64,000 bases of DNA from UBA11650 sp963997925 (GCA_963997925.1 CAXEOX010000003.1:6226-70225); one strand, 5' to 3'; shown: positions 53,370 to 62,866, counted from the first letter of the stretch. A program made the numbers and translations. The notes: generated from the letters alone by a model not told the origin.

Positions 53370-54785
53370 ATGGACTCTAACGAGATTCCTTTTCTACCTG
53401 CCACCGAATTATCGGTCCTGATTAAGTCCCGCGAGGTTTCGCCGGTTCAGGCCACCCAGGCCTATCTGGACCGCATTGGACAGGTAGATGAAAAACTGAA
53501 CTCTTACATCACCGTCTGCCGAGACGAAGCCTTGGCCGAAGCCAGGCAAGCCGAGCAGGAAATCAGCGCAGGTAACTACCGGGGCCCGATGCACGGATTG
53601 CCGGTGGCGGTTAAGGACCAGTTCTACACCAAAGGCATTCGTACCACCGGTGGATCGAACATCCTCAAGGACTTGGTTCCCGACGAGGACGCCACCGTGG
53701 TAGCCAATCTCAAGGCTGCCGGCTCGGTGATGCTTGGGAAACTGAACATGAGCGAATTCGCCTCTGGAGATGCCTTCCATCATCCTTACGGCACTCCTCA
53801 TAATCCCTGGGATATGTCAAGAAACCCGGGGACATCCAGCAGCGGATCCGGGGCCGCCACTGCTGCTTTCCTATGCGCTACTTCTTTAGGAGAGGATACC
53901 GGAGGGTCCATCCGCGGCCCGGCCTCCTTTTGCGGTCTAGTTGGCATCCGGCCAAGCTGGGGGCGGGTCAGCCGCTATGGCGTGCTGGGCGCTTCCTGGT
54001 CCATGGATATCGTAGGCCCTATCTCCCGAACCACCGCCGATTGCGCAATAACTCTCGGGGCCATCGCCGGATACGACCCCAAAGACCCGTCAACCTGGGA
54101 CGTGCCGGTGCCAGATTATCTGTCCATGCTGACCGGCGACATTCGCGGTCTCAAGGTTGGAGTGATTCAGGAAAGGGTGGATACCGACGCCGTGGACCCT
54201 GAGGTTCGGGACAGAGTGGTTCAGGGAATATCGGTCTTGGGAGAGCTTGGAGCGGTGATTCAAGAAGTATCGATACCCCTCATCGTTCACTCCGCTGCCA
54301 TATCCAACACCATCATTTTGACCGATGCAGCCGGCGTGCACCGGCAAGGCATCGACGAACACCTGGGCGAGTACGACCATAACAACCAGATACGCTTGCT
54401 GACCGGAAGCATCATCCCCGCCCAAGCTCACCAAAAAGCCATTAAGCTACGGCAAGTTTTGCGGCAGCAGATCTTGGAAGCCCTGGAAAAAGTAGATGTG
54501 CTGGTCATGCCGACCTCGTCCATACCCGCGTCCCTCATACCAACAAAGGCAGGCATAGACAGCAAACAGCAGGTATTGGACGGATTGGCGGGCCGCCGCA
54601 GCTTTACCGCCCCATTCAACCTGGCCAACACTCCGGCCCTGTCCATCAACTGCGGTTTTACCAGCCAGCAACTGCCGGTGGGCCTCCAGATAGCGGGCAA
54701 GCCTTTCGACGAAGGGACCCTGTTTCGGGTGGCCCACGCCTACGAGCAAGCAACCGAATGGCACACCCGCCGTCCGCCGATCTAA
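53370..54785 (+). CDS. amidase signature family enzyme
   Basis: A 471-aa amidase with the Ser-cisSer-Lys triad: Lys in GLPVAVKDQFYTKG, the GTSSSGSGAATAAF serine cluster and EDTGGSIRGPASFCGLVGIR with the nucleophile region. It hydrolyses an amide (possibly related to GatA, but no gatB or gatC is nearby and the sequence is of the general catabolic type). Start ATG with AAAGGAG about 11 nt upstream. No signal peptide. Confidence 0.92.
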   Translation: MDSNEIPFLPATELSVLIKSREVSPVQATQAYLDRIGQVDEKLNSYITVCRDEALAEARQAEQEISAGNYRGPMHGLPVAVKDQFYTKGIRTTGGSNILKDLVPDEDATVVANLKAAGSVMLGKLNMSEFASGDAFHHPYGTPHNPWDMSRNPGTSSSGSGAATAAFLCATSLGEDTGGSIRGPASFCGLVGIRPSWGRVSRYGVLGASWSMDIVGPISRTTADCAITLGAIAGYDPKDPSTWDVPVPDYLSMLTGDIRGLKVGVIQERVDTDAVDPEVRDRVVQGISVLGELGAVIQEVSIPLIVHSAAISNTIILTDAAGVHRQGIDEHLGEYDHNNQIRLLTGSIIPAQAHQKAIKLRQVLRQQILEALEKVDVLVMPTSSIPASLIPTKAGIDSKQQVLDGLAGRRSFTAPFNLANTPALSINCGFTSQQLPVGLQIAGKPFDEGTLFRVAHAYEQATEWHTRRPPI

Positions 54786-54846
54786 ACTAGGAAATCCGTA
54801 TCGACCCTCACGCCTTAGAACGCGCGGAAGAGCGGTAAGCCGGTAT

Positions 54847-54910
54847 CCCCGTCATTCCCAGGAGCCAGTTTCCTTGTCATTCCGATGAGCGCAGCGAAGA
54901 GGAATCTCTG
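54847..54910. repeat. CATTCC-type palindromic repeat left of GIY-YIG gene
   Basis: The region holds CGTCATTCCCAGGAGCC and TGTCATTCCGATGAGCGCAG with GAAGAGGAATCT, an imperfect inverted repeat of a type common in uncultured bacteria. It precedes the GIY-YIG gene by about 17 nt. Confidence 0.65.
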
Positions 54911-54926
54911 GACCGGCGGATAACAC

Positions 54927-55226
54927 GTGAGGCACCAGTACTACGTTTATATCATGGCCAGCCGCGGCAAAACCCTATACGTAGGGGTTACAAACAATCT
55001 TGAACGTAGAGTATATGAGCACAAGTCTGGGCTCATCGCCGGGTTCACAAAAAAGTATAAAGTCACAAAGCTGGTGTACCATGAGGAAACTTCGGATGTC
55101 GGAGCCGCAATCTCCCGTGAAAAGCAGCTGAAAGCTTGGCGCAGAAGCAAGAAAGTTGCCCTGATAGAGTCGGTTAATCCGCTCTGGGAGGACATGGCCC
55201 TGCGATGGTACGCCCGTTTACCCTAG
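54927..55226 (+). CDS. single-domain GIY-YIG nuclease-like protein
   Basis: A 99-aa GIY-YIG protein of the UPF0213/YhbQ type. The motif is YVYIMASRGKTLYVGVTNNL with the later ERRVYEHKSG and the metal Glu in HEETSDVGAAISREKQLKAW. The start is a GTG without a clear ribosome-binding site. Palindromic repeats of one kind lie on both sides. Such proteins may act in repair, or move repeat elements; here the flanks make the second idea worth testing. Confidence 0.85.
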   Translation: MRHQYYVYIMASRGKTLYVGVTNNLERRVYEHKSGLIAGFTKKYKVTKLVYHEETSDVGAAISREKQLKAWRRSKKVALIESVNPLWEDMALRWYARLP

Positions 55227-55230
55227 ATCT

Positions 55231-55260
55231 GAGACCCCTCGCTCCGCTCGGGGTGACAAA
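55231..55260. repeat. palindromic repeat right of GIY-YIG gene
   Basis: GAGACCCCTCGCTCCGCTCG followed by GGGTGACAAA: an ACCCC/GGGGT inverted repeat with a centre of TCGCTCCGCTC, matching the arms seen on the left side of the gene and at 34684. It begins five bases after the GIY-YIG stop. Confidence 0.65.
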
Positions 55261-55349
55261 AGGAGCGCGGCCATCATGAGCCGCGACTTCGGAGACGCGG
55301 TATCCGGTGACTTGTAACCCGATCAATCTGGAACATAGGGAGAATCGCC

Positions 55350-56708
55350 ATGCCACAACATTTCAATCTTACCGCCGTAGAAGCGGCTAAACAAATCAAA
55401 AGCCGGGACCTGTCGCCAGTGGAACTGGTAGAGTCTCTGCTCAGCCAATATGACTCCCTGGAGCCCAGCCTAAACGCATGGGTATACCTGGACCGGGAGG
55501 CCTTGCTGGCCGACGCTCAGCAGAAGCAGGAGGAACTGGAGAAGGGCGTGAACGTTGGCCCCCTCCACGGCGTACCCATAGGCCTGAAGGACATCTACTA
55601 TACGGCGGGCATCCCCACAACCGCCTGTTCCAAGGTATATGAAGGATTCGTTCCGGAATACGACGCCACCACGGTGACTCTGCTGAAAAACGCCGGGGCA
55701 ATCATGATGGGCAAAACGGTGACCACCGAATTCGCCTGCATGGACCCGTCGCCCACCAAGAATCCTTGGAATCCGGCCCACACTCCCGGCGGCTCCAGCA
55801 GCGGATCGGCGGTGGCGGTGGCCACGCGGATGTGCCCCGCTGCCCTGGGATCCCAAACAGTCGGATCGGTTCTGCGACCGGCTTCTTATAACGGAGTGGT
55901 GGGCTTCAAGCCGACCTTCGGTCGAGTCAGCCGCTACGGTGTCATCCCGGTTAGCTGGTCGTTGGACCATGTTGGTTGGATGGCCCGGTCGGTGGAAGAC
56001 GCCGCCCTGCTGATGCAAGTGATGGCGGTGGCCGACCCCAACGAGCCGATAACCGTTGGCCTGCCCGCAGACGACTTCATGGCTGGCTTGGCTTCCCATT
56101 CAGCGCCCCGCATCGGCCTCATCCGCCGCTTCTTCTATGACAACTCCGACGAAGAAACCCGGAAACACACCGATGGCATCGTGGATCAACTCAGCCGGGC
56201 CGGAGCAACGATTGAAGAGATTCCTTTGCCTGACAGCATCGACACCGCTATGGAGGATCAGAGAACCATCATGGCGGTGGAGGGGGCCGCGTTCCATCAG
56301 CCCATGTACGAGCGCCAGTCCCAGGACTACCAGCCCAAGTTGCGAGAGATGTTACGCCAGGGTCTGGCAACCGACGGTCAGACCTATTCCCGGGCCTTGG
56401 AGCGCCGCCAGCAATTCACCGCCGAGATGCAGGCGCTCGCCGGGAAAGCCGACGTGCTGCTGACACCATCAACGCCGACACCCGCCCTACCCGACATCAC
56501 GAACACCGGCAATACCATGTTCCAGGGTCCGTGGACGTCTTGTGGGCTCCCCGTGATAACAATCCCTTCGGGTTTGGCGGCTTCAGGCCTGCCCTTTGGC
56601 ATCCAACTCGCCTCGGCTCCGTTCTCCGAGCCCAAGTTGCTGGCGGCGGCCCGGTGGTGCGAAAACGTGCTTGGAGTGGAGCTATCTCCGCCGATGAGCC
56701 GTAGTTAG
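55350..56708 (+). CDS. amidase signature family enzyme
   Basis: A 452-aa amidase closely related to the one at 60155-61513. The Lys motif GVPIGLKDIYYTAG and serine cluster TPGGSSSGSAVAVATR are intact. The oxyanion-hole segment reads GSQTVGSVLRPASYNGVVGF, with Val in place of the usual first Gly of TGGS. This may lower activity or shift specificity. The ATG has AGGGAG upstream. The next gene, a cyclase, begins 65 nt later on the same strand and is probably cotranscribed. Confidence 0.9.
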   Translation: MPQHFNLTAVEAAKQIKSRDLSPVELVESLLSQYDSLEPSLNAWVYLDREALLADAQQKQEELEKGVNVGPLHGVPIGLKDIYYTAGIPTTACSKVYEGFVPEYDATTVTLLKNAGAIMMGKTVTTEFACMDPSPTKNPWNPAHTPGGSSSGSAVAVATRMCPAALGSQTVGSVLRPASYNGVVGFKPTFGRVSRYGVIPVSWSLDHVGWMARSVEDAALLMQVMAVADPNEPITVGLPADDFMAGLASHSAPRIGLIRRFFYDNSDEETRKHTDGIVDQLSRAGATIEEIPLPDSIDTAMEDQRTIMAVEGAAFHQPMYERQSQDYQPKLREMLRQGLATDGQTYSRALERRQQFTAEMQALAGKADVLLTPSTPTPALPDITNTGNTMFQGPWTSCGLPVITIPSGLAASGLPFGIQLASAPFSEPKLLAAARWCENVLGVELSPPMSRS

Positions 56709-56772
56709 CAAAAGCCATCAGCATTCAGATTTCAGCTATCGGCATTCCAAAGAACCAAGGAGACACATCAAC

Positions 56773-57720
56773 ATGCAGGCCAATATACCTACGGAAGACG
56801 AAGTACTGGGTTATTTCAAATCATTGTCAAATTGGGGCCGTTGGGGGGCCGACGACCAGCTAGGCGCTCTGAACCTGATAACCACCGAGCAAGTTAAACG
56901 AGCCATATCCTTGGTTCAGGAGGGGGAGCGCATCTCGCTTTCCCGGACGGTCAATTTCGAGGCCAGCATCGACGCACCCAATCCGCCGATCCACTTCATG
57001 GTGGAAAGCGGAGAAGGATGGGCCAGTGGCGATAAAGTCAGTGCTCGGACGAACCAAGCGGCGACCGACTTCTTCGGCATGATATTTCATGGCTATACCA
57101 TCACCCACGTGGATAGCCTCGCCCACTTTTTCTGGGAAGGCAAAACCTTTAATGGCAAACCGGCCCACATGGTTTCCACCAGCATGGGCGCCACGGTAGG
57201 CTCGGTCGAAGAAGCTAAAAAGGGCATCCTAACCCGGGCGATATTGGTGGATGTTCCGATGATTAGGGGCATAGACTGGATGGAAAGGGGGGAGGGCGTC
57301 ATGCCCGAGGACATCCTGGCTGCGGAAGAACGATGCGGTTTTAAGGTGGAGCCAGGGGACGTACTGCTCATACGGACCGGGCAGTTACACCGCCGCAACG
57401 TTGAAGGCCCGGTGGACCGGTCGCTGGGTTCCACCGCTTGCCAAGCGGCATGCTTGCCCCTGTTCCACGAACGGGACATCGCCATGCTAGGCTCGGACAC
57501 CGGCAACGACGTAGGCCCGGCCCAATACGTCAAATGCGCGATGCCCATACACCAGGTCAGCATCACCGCCATGGGCATCTGGATATTGGACAACGCCGAC
57601 CTGGAAGAAGTTGCTCAGGCCTGCCGCGACCGGAACAGGTGGGAGTTCATGATATCGATCGGACCATTGGTCCTGCACAACACCACCGGCTCCCCGGTTA
57701 ACCCCATGGCAGTCTTTTAG
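56773..57720 (+). CDS. cyclase family protein (kynurenine formamidase-like)
   Basis: A 315-aa cyclase-family metal hydrolase. The metal motif appears as GYTITHVDSLAHFFWEGKTF, and a second region as VLLIRTGQLHRRN with later LGSDTGNDVGPAQYVKCAMP. The family hydrolyses formyl amides and cyclic amides. It is longer than the 207-aa paralogue at 18980. Start ATG with CAAGGAG. It follows an amidase gene, so both may act in one amide-degrading route. A strong hairpin terminator follows. Confidence 0.88.
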   Translation: MQANIPTEDEVLGYFKSLSNWGRWGADDQLGALNLITTEQVKRAISLVQEGERISLSRTVNFEASIDAPNPPIHFMVESGEGWASGDKVSARTNQAATDFFGMIFHGYTITHVDSLAHFFWEGKTFNGKPAHMVSTSMGATVGSVEEAKKGILTRAILVDVPMIRGIDWMERGEGVMPEDILAAEERCGFKVEPGDVLLIRTGQLHRRNVEGPVDRSLGSTACQAACLPLFHERDIAMLGSDTGNDVGPAQYVKCAMPIHQVSITAMGIWILDNADLEEVAQACRDRNRWEFMISIGPLVLHNTTGSPVNPMAVF

Positions 57721-57781
57721 AGAGGCATAGACGCAGTTCCAAAGTTGATTTAACCGGCCAGTCCGGTGCCAAAGAATCGAA

Positions 57782-57818
57782 AGTAGGGCCTACCATCTTG
57801 GTGAGGCCCTACTCTTTT
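57782..57818 (+). terminator. rho-independent terminator
   Basis: A 10-bp stem, AGTAGGGCCT/AGGCCCTACT, whose loop can pair further (ACC/GGT), is followed by CTTTTG. It lies 62 nt after the cyclase stop. Confidence 0.82.
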
Positions 57819-58050
57819 GCGCTCCTCAATCTCCCGGAGATCCGCCAGATCGGCTAGATGATATGTTAGAAAACTCGCTTATGTGCCGAATATGTATCAG
57901 TAGCTCCATCCGCCACACGGTGGAACGCTGCGGCATTTCGGCGTGAATCGATGGGGGAAGTTGCGCCTCGGGGCTGGGCGGCCCAAGGCGGATCTAGACT
58001 CCTAGAAACAACACGCCTGGATAGTCGATAAAGGGGAAAGATAAGAAGCG
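57819..58050. other. intergenic region without a gene
   Basis: The rest of a 330-nt gap between the cyclase and the TPR gene. One minus-strand frame at 57866-58060 is not protein-like. Nothing else is recognised; an AAAGGGGAAAG stretch precedes the GTG of the TPR gene. Confidence 0.4.
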
Positions 58051-58608
58051 GTGAAGCCATTCTTTGGAATCAAGGTGTTAATGGGTGGCGTAATGCTCTC
58101 ACCGTTCATTGTTGTACTTATATATTTCCTGATAAAACCCCTGCCCACGGAGATTCCGCCCGACGACCTTCTTTTTGAATCCGGAGTCGAACTTCATGAA
58201 GGCGGCCTCCTGGATCTGGCCATATCGGAGTACGACAAGGCTATAGAAATCAACAGATATAACCTTCAGGCCCACCAAAAGCGCGGAGATGCCTACTTTG
58301 CGAAGGGCGACCTGGGCCACGCCGTGGTGGATTACAACGAAGCCATCAGCCTGAGGTCTCAGCTAATCAGCGGACTCGGTTCACGGAAAAGGGCCGCTAT
58401 GCTTAGCAGCGTCGCGGAAGCCTACATGGGAAAAGCCCTGGTCTATGCCTGGCAAGGAAGGGACTTGGAGGCCCAGAAGATTACGACCTATGCCGTGGAT
58501 TTCGGCTACGACCCAGTCTCAGCCAAAGCCGCGATTGAAGGAATGATAAAGAGGCGTGAAAACAACAAGAGCCTGAGCACGATCGGGAATAATCGCCCTC
58601 CCCCTTAA
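58051..58608 (+). CDS. membrane-anchored TPR protein
   Basis: A 185-aa protein with an N-terminal hydrophobic anchor (residues about 8-28, VLMGGVMLSPFIVVLIYFLI) and tetratricopeptide repeats with ELHEGGLLDLAISEYDKAIE, NRYNLQAHQKRGDAYFAKGD and VDYNEAISLR, typical of protein-protein scaffolds. The start is a GTG with AAAGGGG upstream at long spacing. Partner unknown; it converges on the broken reductase gene. Confidence 0.82.
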   Translation: MKPFFGIKVLMGGVMLSPFIVVLIYFLIKPLPTEIPPDDLLFESGVELHEGGLLDLAISEYDKAIEINRYNLQAHQKRGDAYFAKGDLGHAVVDYNEAISLRSQLISGLGSRKRAAMLSSVAEAYMGKALVYAWQGRDLEAQKITTYAVDFGYDPVSAKAAIEGMIKRRENNKSLSTIGNNRPPP

Positions 58609-58619
58609 TTCTCATCCAA

Positions 58620-60012
58620 TCAGCGCGCCAACCGTGCCATTCCCCGCATAACCCGTCCCATCGTTCCGGAGAGGATCTGTTCCACCCGTATGTCCGCTGC
58701 CACCTGCATGCTAGCCGTAGCGTAGGTAGGGTAGACATGGATGGAGTTAGCCAGCGCTCCGGTCTTCAAACCTTGATCGATGGCCAGGCTCCATTCCTGA
58801 ATCATCTCCCCGGCCCGGGGAGCGGCCATGGTAACGCCCAGAATGGTCCCGTTGCCTTATGAATCAGCTTCACAAATCCGGTGGCGTCTCCGTCAGTCAG
58901 CGCGCGGTCTACCTTCTCCAATGGCCAGTTACACACCAAAACTCCCTGCCCGAACTTGGACCGAGCTTGGGCTTCGGTCAATCCGGTATGAGCCACCTCC
59001 GGATCGGTGAAGGTAGACCACGGCACCAGGTCCAAGACGCCTTTTTCATTCAGGGGCAGGTACGCGTTACGCACTGCCATGAAGCCTTGCCAAGCGGCGT
59101 AGTGGGTGAACTGGTATCCGCCGGCGCAGTCTCCGGCGGCGTAGATGTGCCGCCGATTGGTGCGCATCCGGCTATTTACTTGGATGCCGCTGGGGCTATA
59201 CACCACTCCGGCCTTGTCCAGTTCCAGGTCGTCCAACATGGGGCGGCGGCCCACTGCGACAAGTAGGGCATCTCCCTCTAGTTCTTGTCCATCCATCCCA
59301 ACGTGAATCGTATCGCCGTTCTGCCACAATCTATCGACCATGGCATTGAGACGAAGGTCAACTCCGTCATCCATCAAACGCGAGGGGATAAGGTCACCGG
59401 CTTCCGGTTCGTCCTGGGGCAATATGCGAGGCCCAGCTTCCAACAGAGTTACGTTAGACCCCAACCGGCAGAAAGCCCGAGCCATCTCGCAACCTATCGG
59501 ACCTCCCCCGATAACGATGAAACGCCGGGGCAGTTCCTCAAGGTCCCAGAGAGTCTCATAGGTCAAGAAATCTACGTCATCGATGCCGGAGATAGGAGGG
59601 ATAGCGGGCCGTGCACCAGTGGCGATAAGGAAGCGGCGTCCGGTAAGGGTTTCGCCGCCGGTTTCGATGTTGTGATCGTCGAGGAAGCGAGTGGGACCCA
59701 GGAACACGTCGATCCCCGAAGCCCGCAGCTTTTCGGGAGATTCCGCTCGATAAACCTCCTCAACAGCACTCTTTACCCGCGCATCACCGCTTTGAGGTCG
59801 ACTTGCGGCTCCGTCGCATCGATCCCGAAGCGGTGAGCGTTCCGCATATCGTGGGCTATCTTGGCTGCTTTGAGGAGGGACTTGCTGGGGACGCAACCGG
59901 TCCAGGTGCAGTCACCGCCGACCCGATTCTTCTCGGCCAGGGCCACCTTTAGACCCAGCTGGGCCGCGAATCCGGCGCCAATTATGATTAGATCGTATTC
60001 TCCGTTGGCCAT
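58620..60012 (-). pseudogene. mercuric-reductase-like pyridine nucleotide-disulfide oxidoreductase, broken
   Basis: On the minus strand the gene reads from ATG at 60012 through the FAD and redox-Cys region (GGDCTWTGCVPSKSLLKAAK), the NAD-binding part (FIVIGGGPIGCEMARAF) and the dimerisation domain, but in three frames. A one-base loss near 59781 shifts the frame after DLKAVM, and another near 58855 shifts it after LIHK. The FAD dinucleotide motif is also shortened: IIIGAGFAAQLGL lacks about nine residues found in relatives. Three lesions make decay likely, although the two shifts could be assembly errors. Confidence 0.8.
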
Positions 60013-60154
60013 TCATCCCTGCCTGGTTTACCGATTGGAGGGCAACACAAGCCCAAACAGGCCACCAAACGATAGGCACAGTAAATAAGATGCTGGTCGA
60101 CGGAAAATGGTTCCTGATGTCTGGATGGTTAGGAGCGGTGATTCGGCCGCCCTG

Positions 60155-61513
60155 CTACGAATAATCCGGAGGAGACAAGTTGACGCCAAGAACGGATTCG
60201 CACCAACCAGCGGCGGCCAGCAGCTTCCCTTCATCCCAGGGTAACCCGGCCAACTGTATAGCGAGGGGAAGACCGTCTTCGGCCAGCCCCGACGGTACAA
60301 CGATGCTGGGCAAGCCCGAAGACGTCCAAGGCTGCTGGAACATGGCATTGCCAGTGGTGTTTAGATCGCGAGGAGCCGGGGCCTGGATGCCCGGCATGAG
60401 CACAACGTCTACTTGCTGAACCATCGCCATCATATCGGCCCGGAACTGGCGTCGCGCACGCTGGGCTTGCACGTAGCGGACGCTGGGAATCAGCATCCCC
60501 ACTTCGATGCTGGACCGGATCCTTGGTCCGAACTCATCAGCCCGGTCCCGATAGGACTCTTCATGGAAAGCAGCGCATTCCACGTTGCTGACCACCCGTT
60601 GGCAGCTATGGGCCGATGAAAAGCTCTCGGGCAAGCTTATCTCTTGGATGATTGCGCCGGCCTCTGCCAGTTTTTCCACCGCCGCATCGGTATGGCTGCG
60701 GACTTCCACTGTGGACTGGTCATAGAAGAACTCTCTTATCAAGCCGATGCGGGGCGGGCCGTTCAAGCGGCCCATCTCCTCCAGATAATCCGGGACCGGT
60801 TGGTCGGGACAACCTGGGTCTTGAGGGTCGTGACCCGCTAACACTTGGAGCATCACTGCGGCGTCCGCCACGGTCCGCACCAAGATTCCCACTGTGTCCA
60901 GCGACCAACTTACCGGCACCACGCCGTAGCGGCTGATTCGCCCGTAGGTGGGCTTAAGACCAACGATGCCGTTGTAAGCCGCCGGGCGGCAGGTAGAGCC
61001 ACCGGTTTGAGAACCCAGGGCAGCGGCGCACATCCGAGCCGCCACGGCCACCGACGACCCACTGCTGGAACCGCCGGGAGTATGGGCTGCATTCCATGGA
61101 TTGACGGCAGGAGACGGGTCCGACATGGCGAACTCGGTGGTTACCGCCTTCCCCAGGATAATTCCACCGGCGCCCTTGATCCGGGACACCGTCGTGGCGT
61201 CATAGTCAGGCACAAAATCAGCGTTGATGCGGGATCCGCAGGCCGTCAACATACCAGCGGTGTAATAGATGTCTTTTAGTCCCACGGGAACTCCGTGGAT
61301 GGGACCTTTCGGGCCGCCTTGCCCGAGTTCATCCTCCCGCCTTTTTGCCTCGCTCAGCACCTCTTCCCGGTCGATGGTCACCCAGGCTTTCAACGAAGGG
61401 TCCAAGGCATCTATCCTGGCCAATAGAGATTGGGCCAACTCGACGGGAGACAGGTTTCCTTGGCGAATCTCCCCGGCGGCTTCGGCAACGGAAAGCTGAA
61501 ATGGCTCCGGCAT
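60155..61513 (-). CDS. amidase signature family enzyme
   Basis: A 452-aa amidase, a paralogue of the 55350-56708 protein. Lys motif GVPVGLKDIYYTAG, serine cluster TPGGSSSGSSVAVAAR and the canonical GSQTGGSTCRPAAYNGIVGL are all intact. It is predicted to hydrolyse a small amide. The ATG has AAGAGG repeats upstream. A 59-aa ORF ends 63 nt upstream on the same strand, so the two probably form one transcript. Confidence 0.92.
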   Translation of the reverse strand: MPEPFQLSVAEAAGEIRQGNLSPVELAQSLLARIDALDPSLKAWVTIDREEVLSEAKRREDELGQGGPKGPIHGVPVGLKDIYYTAGMLTACGSRINADFVPDYDATTVSRIKGAGGIILGKAVTTEFAMSDPSPAVNPWNAAHTPGGSSSGSSVAVAARMCAAALGSQTGGSTCRPAAYNGIVGLKPTYGRISRYGVVPVSWSLDTVGILVRTVADAAVMLQVLAGHDPQDPGCPDQPVPDYLEEMGRLNGPPRIGLIREFFYDQSTVEVRSHTDAAVEKLAEAGAIIQEISLPESFSSAHSCQRVVSNVECAAFHEESYRDRADEFGPRIRSSIEVGMLIPSVRYVQAQRARRQFRADMMAMVQQVDVVLMPGIQAPAPRDLNTTGNAMFQQPWTSSGLPSIVVPSGLAEDGLPLAIQLAGLPWDEGKLLAAAGWCESVLGVNLSPPDYS

Positions 61514-61576
61514 CTTATTACCTCTTACCTCTTAAACTAGAGTAGTTGTCAGCGTTCTAAACCCGATCTGAACGTT

Positions 61577-61756
61577 CTACTGATAAAATCCCGGCTCCAC
61601 ATCGACTCTGGGCATAACCCGGTCTATATCCACCATCTGGCGCGCCGTCGACTCCAACGCCGCCGTCATCTCTGCAGCCTTGCCCTCACCCCACAGCGCT
61701 TTGGCCCGGTCGGTGATGTCCTTAAGCAAGTCGTCATAGGTTGGCTTGGTGCTCAT
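61577..61756 (-). CDS. 59-aa small protein upstream of an amidase
   Basis: A 59-aa frame (MSTKPTYDDLLKDITDRAKA, then LWGEGKAAEMTAALESTARQ) with ATG at 61756 and GAGGAG five bases upstream. Codon use and the acidic helical composition look genuine. It resembles the small helical segment that precedes some amidase domains, so it may be a regulator, chaperone or separated domain of the amidase at 60155, but this is inference. Confidence 0.6.
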   Translation of the reverse strand: MSTKPTYDDLLKDITDRAKALWGEGKAAEMTAALESTARQMVDIDRVMPRVDVEPGFYQ

Positions 61757-61926
61757 TGCGGCTCCTCATTCCGAGTCACTTGGATAACCTGGCGTCCCTG
61801 AGAGCCGAATTGTAGTGGAGGCGCACGGCCCGGTCAATCAACGTAGGACCCTCGCCAAATCCCCGATGTACACCAGCCTGGGGCGGCTGGTATAATCCGC
61901 CCATTCCGTCACCTTTGGAGGCACCC

Positions 61927-62823
61927 ATGCCTGACGACCTTTCCAGCATCCTAGAAACGGGTGAGCACACTCTCATCGCCAGCGACATGGGGAGAACCGA
62001 GGGTCCACTGTGGCACAAAGAGGGCTACCTGACCTTCGTAGACTTGGAAGGGCGTCTGTTGCGATGGGACCCCAGCGGCGGAGTATCCGTGCTGCGGGAT
62101 GGCACCGGCGAGGGCAACGGTTGCACCCTGGACCGCCAAGGGCGGCTGCTGATGTGCGAAGGAGCCGACCATCGGCGCCTCACCCGGATGGACGACGACG
62201 GTACCGTTACCACCGTCGTGGATCGGTATGAGGGGAAACGGTTCCACAAGCCCAATGACGTGGTTTGCCGGTCCGATGGAACTATCTACTTCACCGACCC
62301 TGGCCTACGGCTGGAACCTGCGTTACGGGAGATGGATTTCTACGGAGTATTCAGCATCTTTCCCGACGGCACATTGCGCGTGGCCACCGAGGAATGCGAG
62401 TATCCCAACGGGCTGGCTTTCTCTCCCGACGAGTCGATACTCTACGTGGCAATCAGTCGACTGGACGAGCGGTGCTTCGAAGAGGCCGAGACCGGGGCGG
62501 TCTGTACCCACCGCAAAATCAGGGCCTTCGATGTTGCGGCAGACGGCTCCCTTAGCAACAACCGGGTATTCTGCGACATGTCTTCGGCGGAAGAGGGTGT
62601 GCCCGACGGGATGAAAGTAGACACTCTGGGCCGCGTCTTTTGCGTCGGCTCCGGCGGCATCTGGGTCGTCGAGCCATCGGGCGAAGTTGTTGGCATAATC
62701 CGAGGCCCGGAAGTCCCGAGAAACGTCGCCTTCGGAGATTCGGACCTTCGCACCCTATACACAACTCCCGGCAGTTCTGTGTACAGTGTCCGAGTGAAGA
62801 CACCGGGCATCGGCGCTTTCTGA
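61927..62823 (+). CDS. SMP-30/gluconolactonase family protein
   Basis: A 298-aa six-bladed propeller of the SMP-30/gluconolactonase family. It shows RTEGPLWHKEGYLTFVDLEG with the metal Glu, KRFHKPNDVVCRSDGTIYFTDP, CEYPNGLAFSPDESILYVA with the Asn, and GVPDGMKVDTLGRVFCVGSGGIWV with the catalytic Asp. It would hydrolyse an aldonolactone using a divalent metal. ATG at 61927 with TTTGGAGG upstream; an in-frame TTG at 61915 is less likely. The propeller gene at 62867 follows after 43 nt. Confidence 0.9.
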   Translation: MPDDLSSILETGEHTLIASDMGRTEGPLWHKEGYLTFVDLEGRLLRWDPSGGVSVLRDGTGEGNGCTLDRQGRLLMCEGADHRRLTRMDDDGTVTTVVDRYEGKRFHKPNDVVCRSDGTIYFTDPGLRLEPALREMDFYGVFSIFPDGTLRVATEECEYPNGLAFSPDESILYVAISRLDERCFEEAETGAVCTHRKIRAFDVAADGSLSNNRVFCDMSSAEEGVPDGMKVDTLGRVFCVGSGGIWVVEPSGEVVGIIRGPEVPRNVAFGDSDLRTLYTTPGSSVYSVRVKTPGIGAF

Positions 62824-62866
62824 AGATAGATATTAATAGATAGATTAAAAGATTGAGGTGTAACCA

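Noticed and set aside
53370..54785. GatA subunit of the Asp/Glu-tRNA amidotransferase
   Set aside because: No gatB or gatC is nearby and two further catabolic-type amidases occur close by; a general amidase is the safer call.
57866..58060. A 64-codon minus-strand frame after the cyclase terminator
   Set aside because: Composition is low in protein-like pattern and it overlaps the next gene's start; no supporting signals.
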